The notes beneath the pieces were generated by a model. That model was not told the origin of the DNA, did no database searches, and saw only the letters and a program-made list of their open reading frames with translations. This document shows positions 4,880 to 5,163 of a stretch of 5,163 bases of DNA, piece by piece. Source of the DNA: Klenkia sp. (lineage in GTDB: Bacteria > Actinomycetota > Actinomycetes > Mycobacteriales > Geodermatophilaceae); assembly GCA_025966215.1 (NCBI GenBank), contig JAOPVM010000094.1, positions 1 through 5,163 on the forward strand. The letters run 5' to 3'. The translations under genes and the position numbers were made by a program. Positions within the stretch are counted from its first letter, which is position 1. Each line of letters starts with the position of its first letter.

Positions 4880-5163
4880 GTGCACAGACTGCTGATCAGC
4901 TACGGTGAACCCGCCGACCCCGGTGCCTTCGACGCCCACTACCGCGACATCCACGCGCCGCTCGCCGGGCGGATGCCCGGCCTGGTTAGCTACACCTACG
5001 GGCACGGGCAGTCCGTCGACCCTGCGCAGTCGACTCCTTACCTCCTCGCCGAACTCGACTTCGATTCGGTGGAGGCGATGGGGTCCGCGTTCGCCTCGAC
5101 CGAGGGGCAGGCCGCTGCCGCCGACGTCGCCACCTTCGCGACCGGTGGGGCGACCATGACCCA
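4880..5163 (+). CDS. EthD-family dimeric alpha/beta-barrel protein (3' end cut)
   Basis: Ninety-four residues are present before the window edge, close to the usual length of about 100, so only a few are missing. The reading gives strand 1 (MHRLLISYG), then FDAHYRDIHAPLAGRMPGL (17-35), the hallmark EthD helix with the HY-x3-H-x-PL and PGL elements. YLLAELDFDS (54-63) forms the central strand, and a helix ending STEGQAAAADVATFATGG leads towards the last strand. Members are small cytoplasmic ferredoxin-like proteins that dimerise. The name comes from a gene linked to ethyl-tert-butyl-ether degradation, but most members have no proven reaction, and 'EthD family reductase' labels are not evidence of catalysis. 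It has its own ribosome site and leader, is divergent from the WXG100 gene and has no evident link to secretion. TTG 4877 is a possible alternative start. Confidence 0.88.
   Translation, partial: MHRLLISYGEPADPGAFDAHYRDIHAPLAGRMPGLVSYTYGHGQSVDPAQSTPYLLAELDFDSVEAMGSAFASTEGQAAAADVATFATGGATMT

Overview
The window is very GC-rich, with strong G/C preference at third codon positions, GTG as well as ATG starts, and genes packed with overlapping stop and start codons. This fits a high-GC actinomycete (Actinomycetota). I cannot fix the genus from sequence alone. The theme is type VII secretion (ESX/WXG100) substrates, but no secretion-machine gene (EccB, EccC, EccD, EccE or mycosin) lies in the window. 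It is therefore best read as an effector or accessory cluster.

Positions 1-4277 hold one plus-strand operon. The last 12 codons of an upstream gene are followed by five complete genes, and every junction overlaps: GTGA at 38-41, ATGA at 697-700, ATGA at 987-990, GTGA at 2426-2429 and 11 nt at 3699-3709. In order they encode: a 220-aa protein with a possible Mog1/PsbP-like fold; a 97-aa WXG100/EspC-like small secreted protein with a clear YxxxD tail; a 480-aa putative T7SS-secreted protein with a WXG-like N-terminus, coiled coils, a hydrophobic middle and an unassigned C-terminus; a 427-aa four-helix membrane protein that looks like an internal duplication of a PH-like domain plus a membrane hairpin; and a 192-aa protein that resembles the first gene. 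The tight coupling suggests stoichiometric production of a small secreted partner, its large co-substrate and dedicated helper proteins.

Positions 4293-4332 form a perfect 18-bp GC-rich hairpin between two convergent genes, almost certainly a shared bidirectional terminator. The minus-strand gene 4348-4644 encodes a second WXG100 protein in which the usual Trp and the tail Tyr are replaced.

Positions 4645-4879 are a divergent intergenic region holding a consensus actinobacterial DnaA box, a cluster of small inverted and direct repeats, and a strong Shine-Dalgarno for the last gene. That gene, from 4880 to the window edge, encodes an EthD-family dimeric alpha/beta-barrel protein that looks unrelated to secretion. 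No RNA gene, insertion sequence or CRISPR array was seen, and there is no stretch over 300 bases without a gene.
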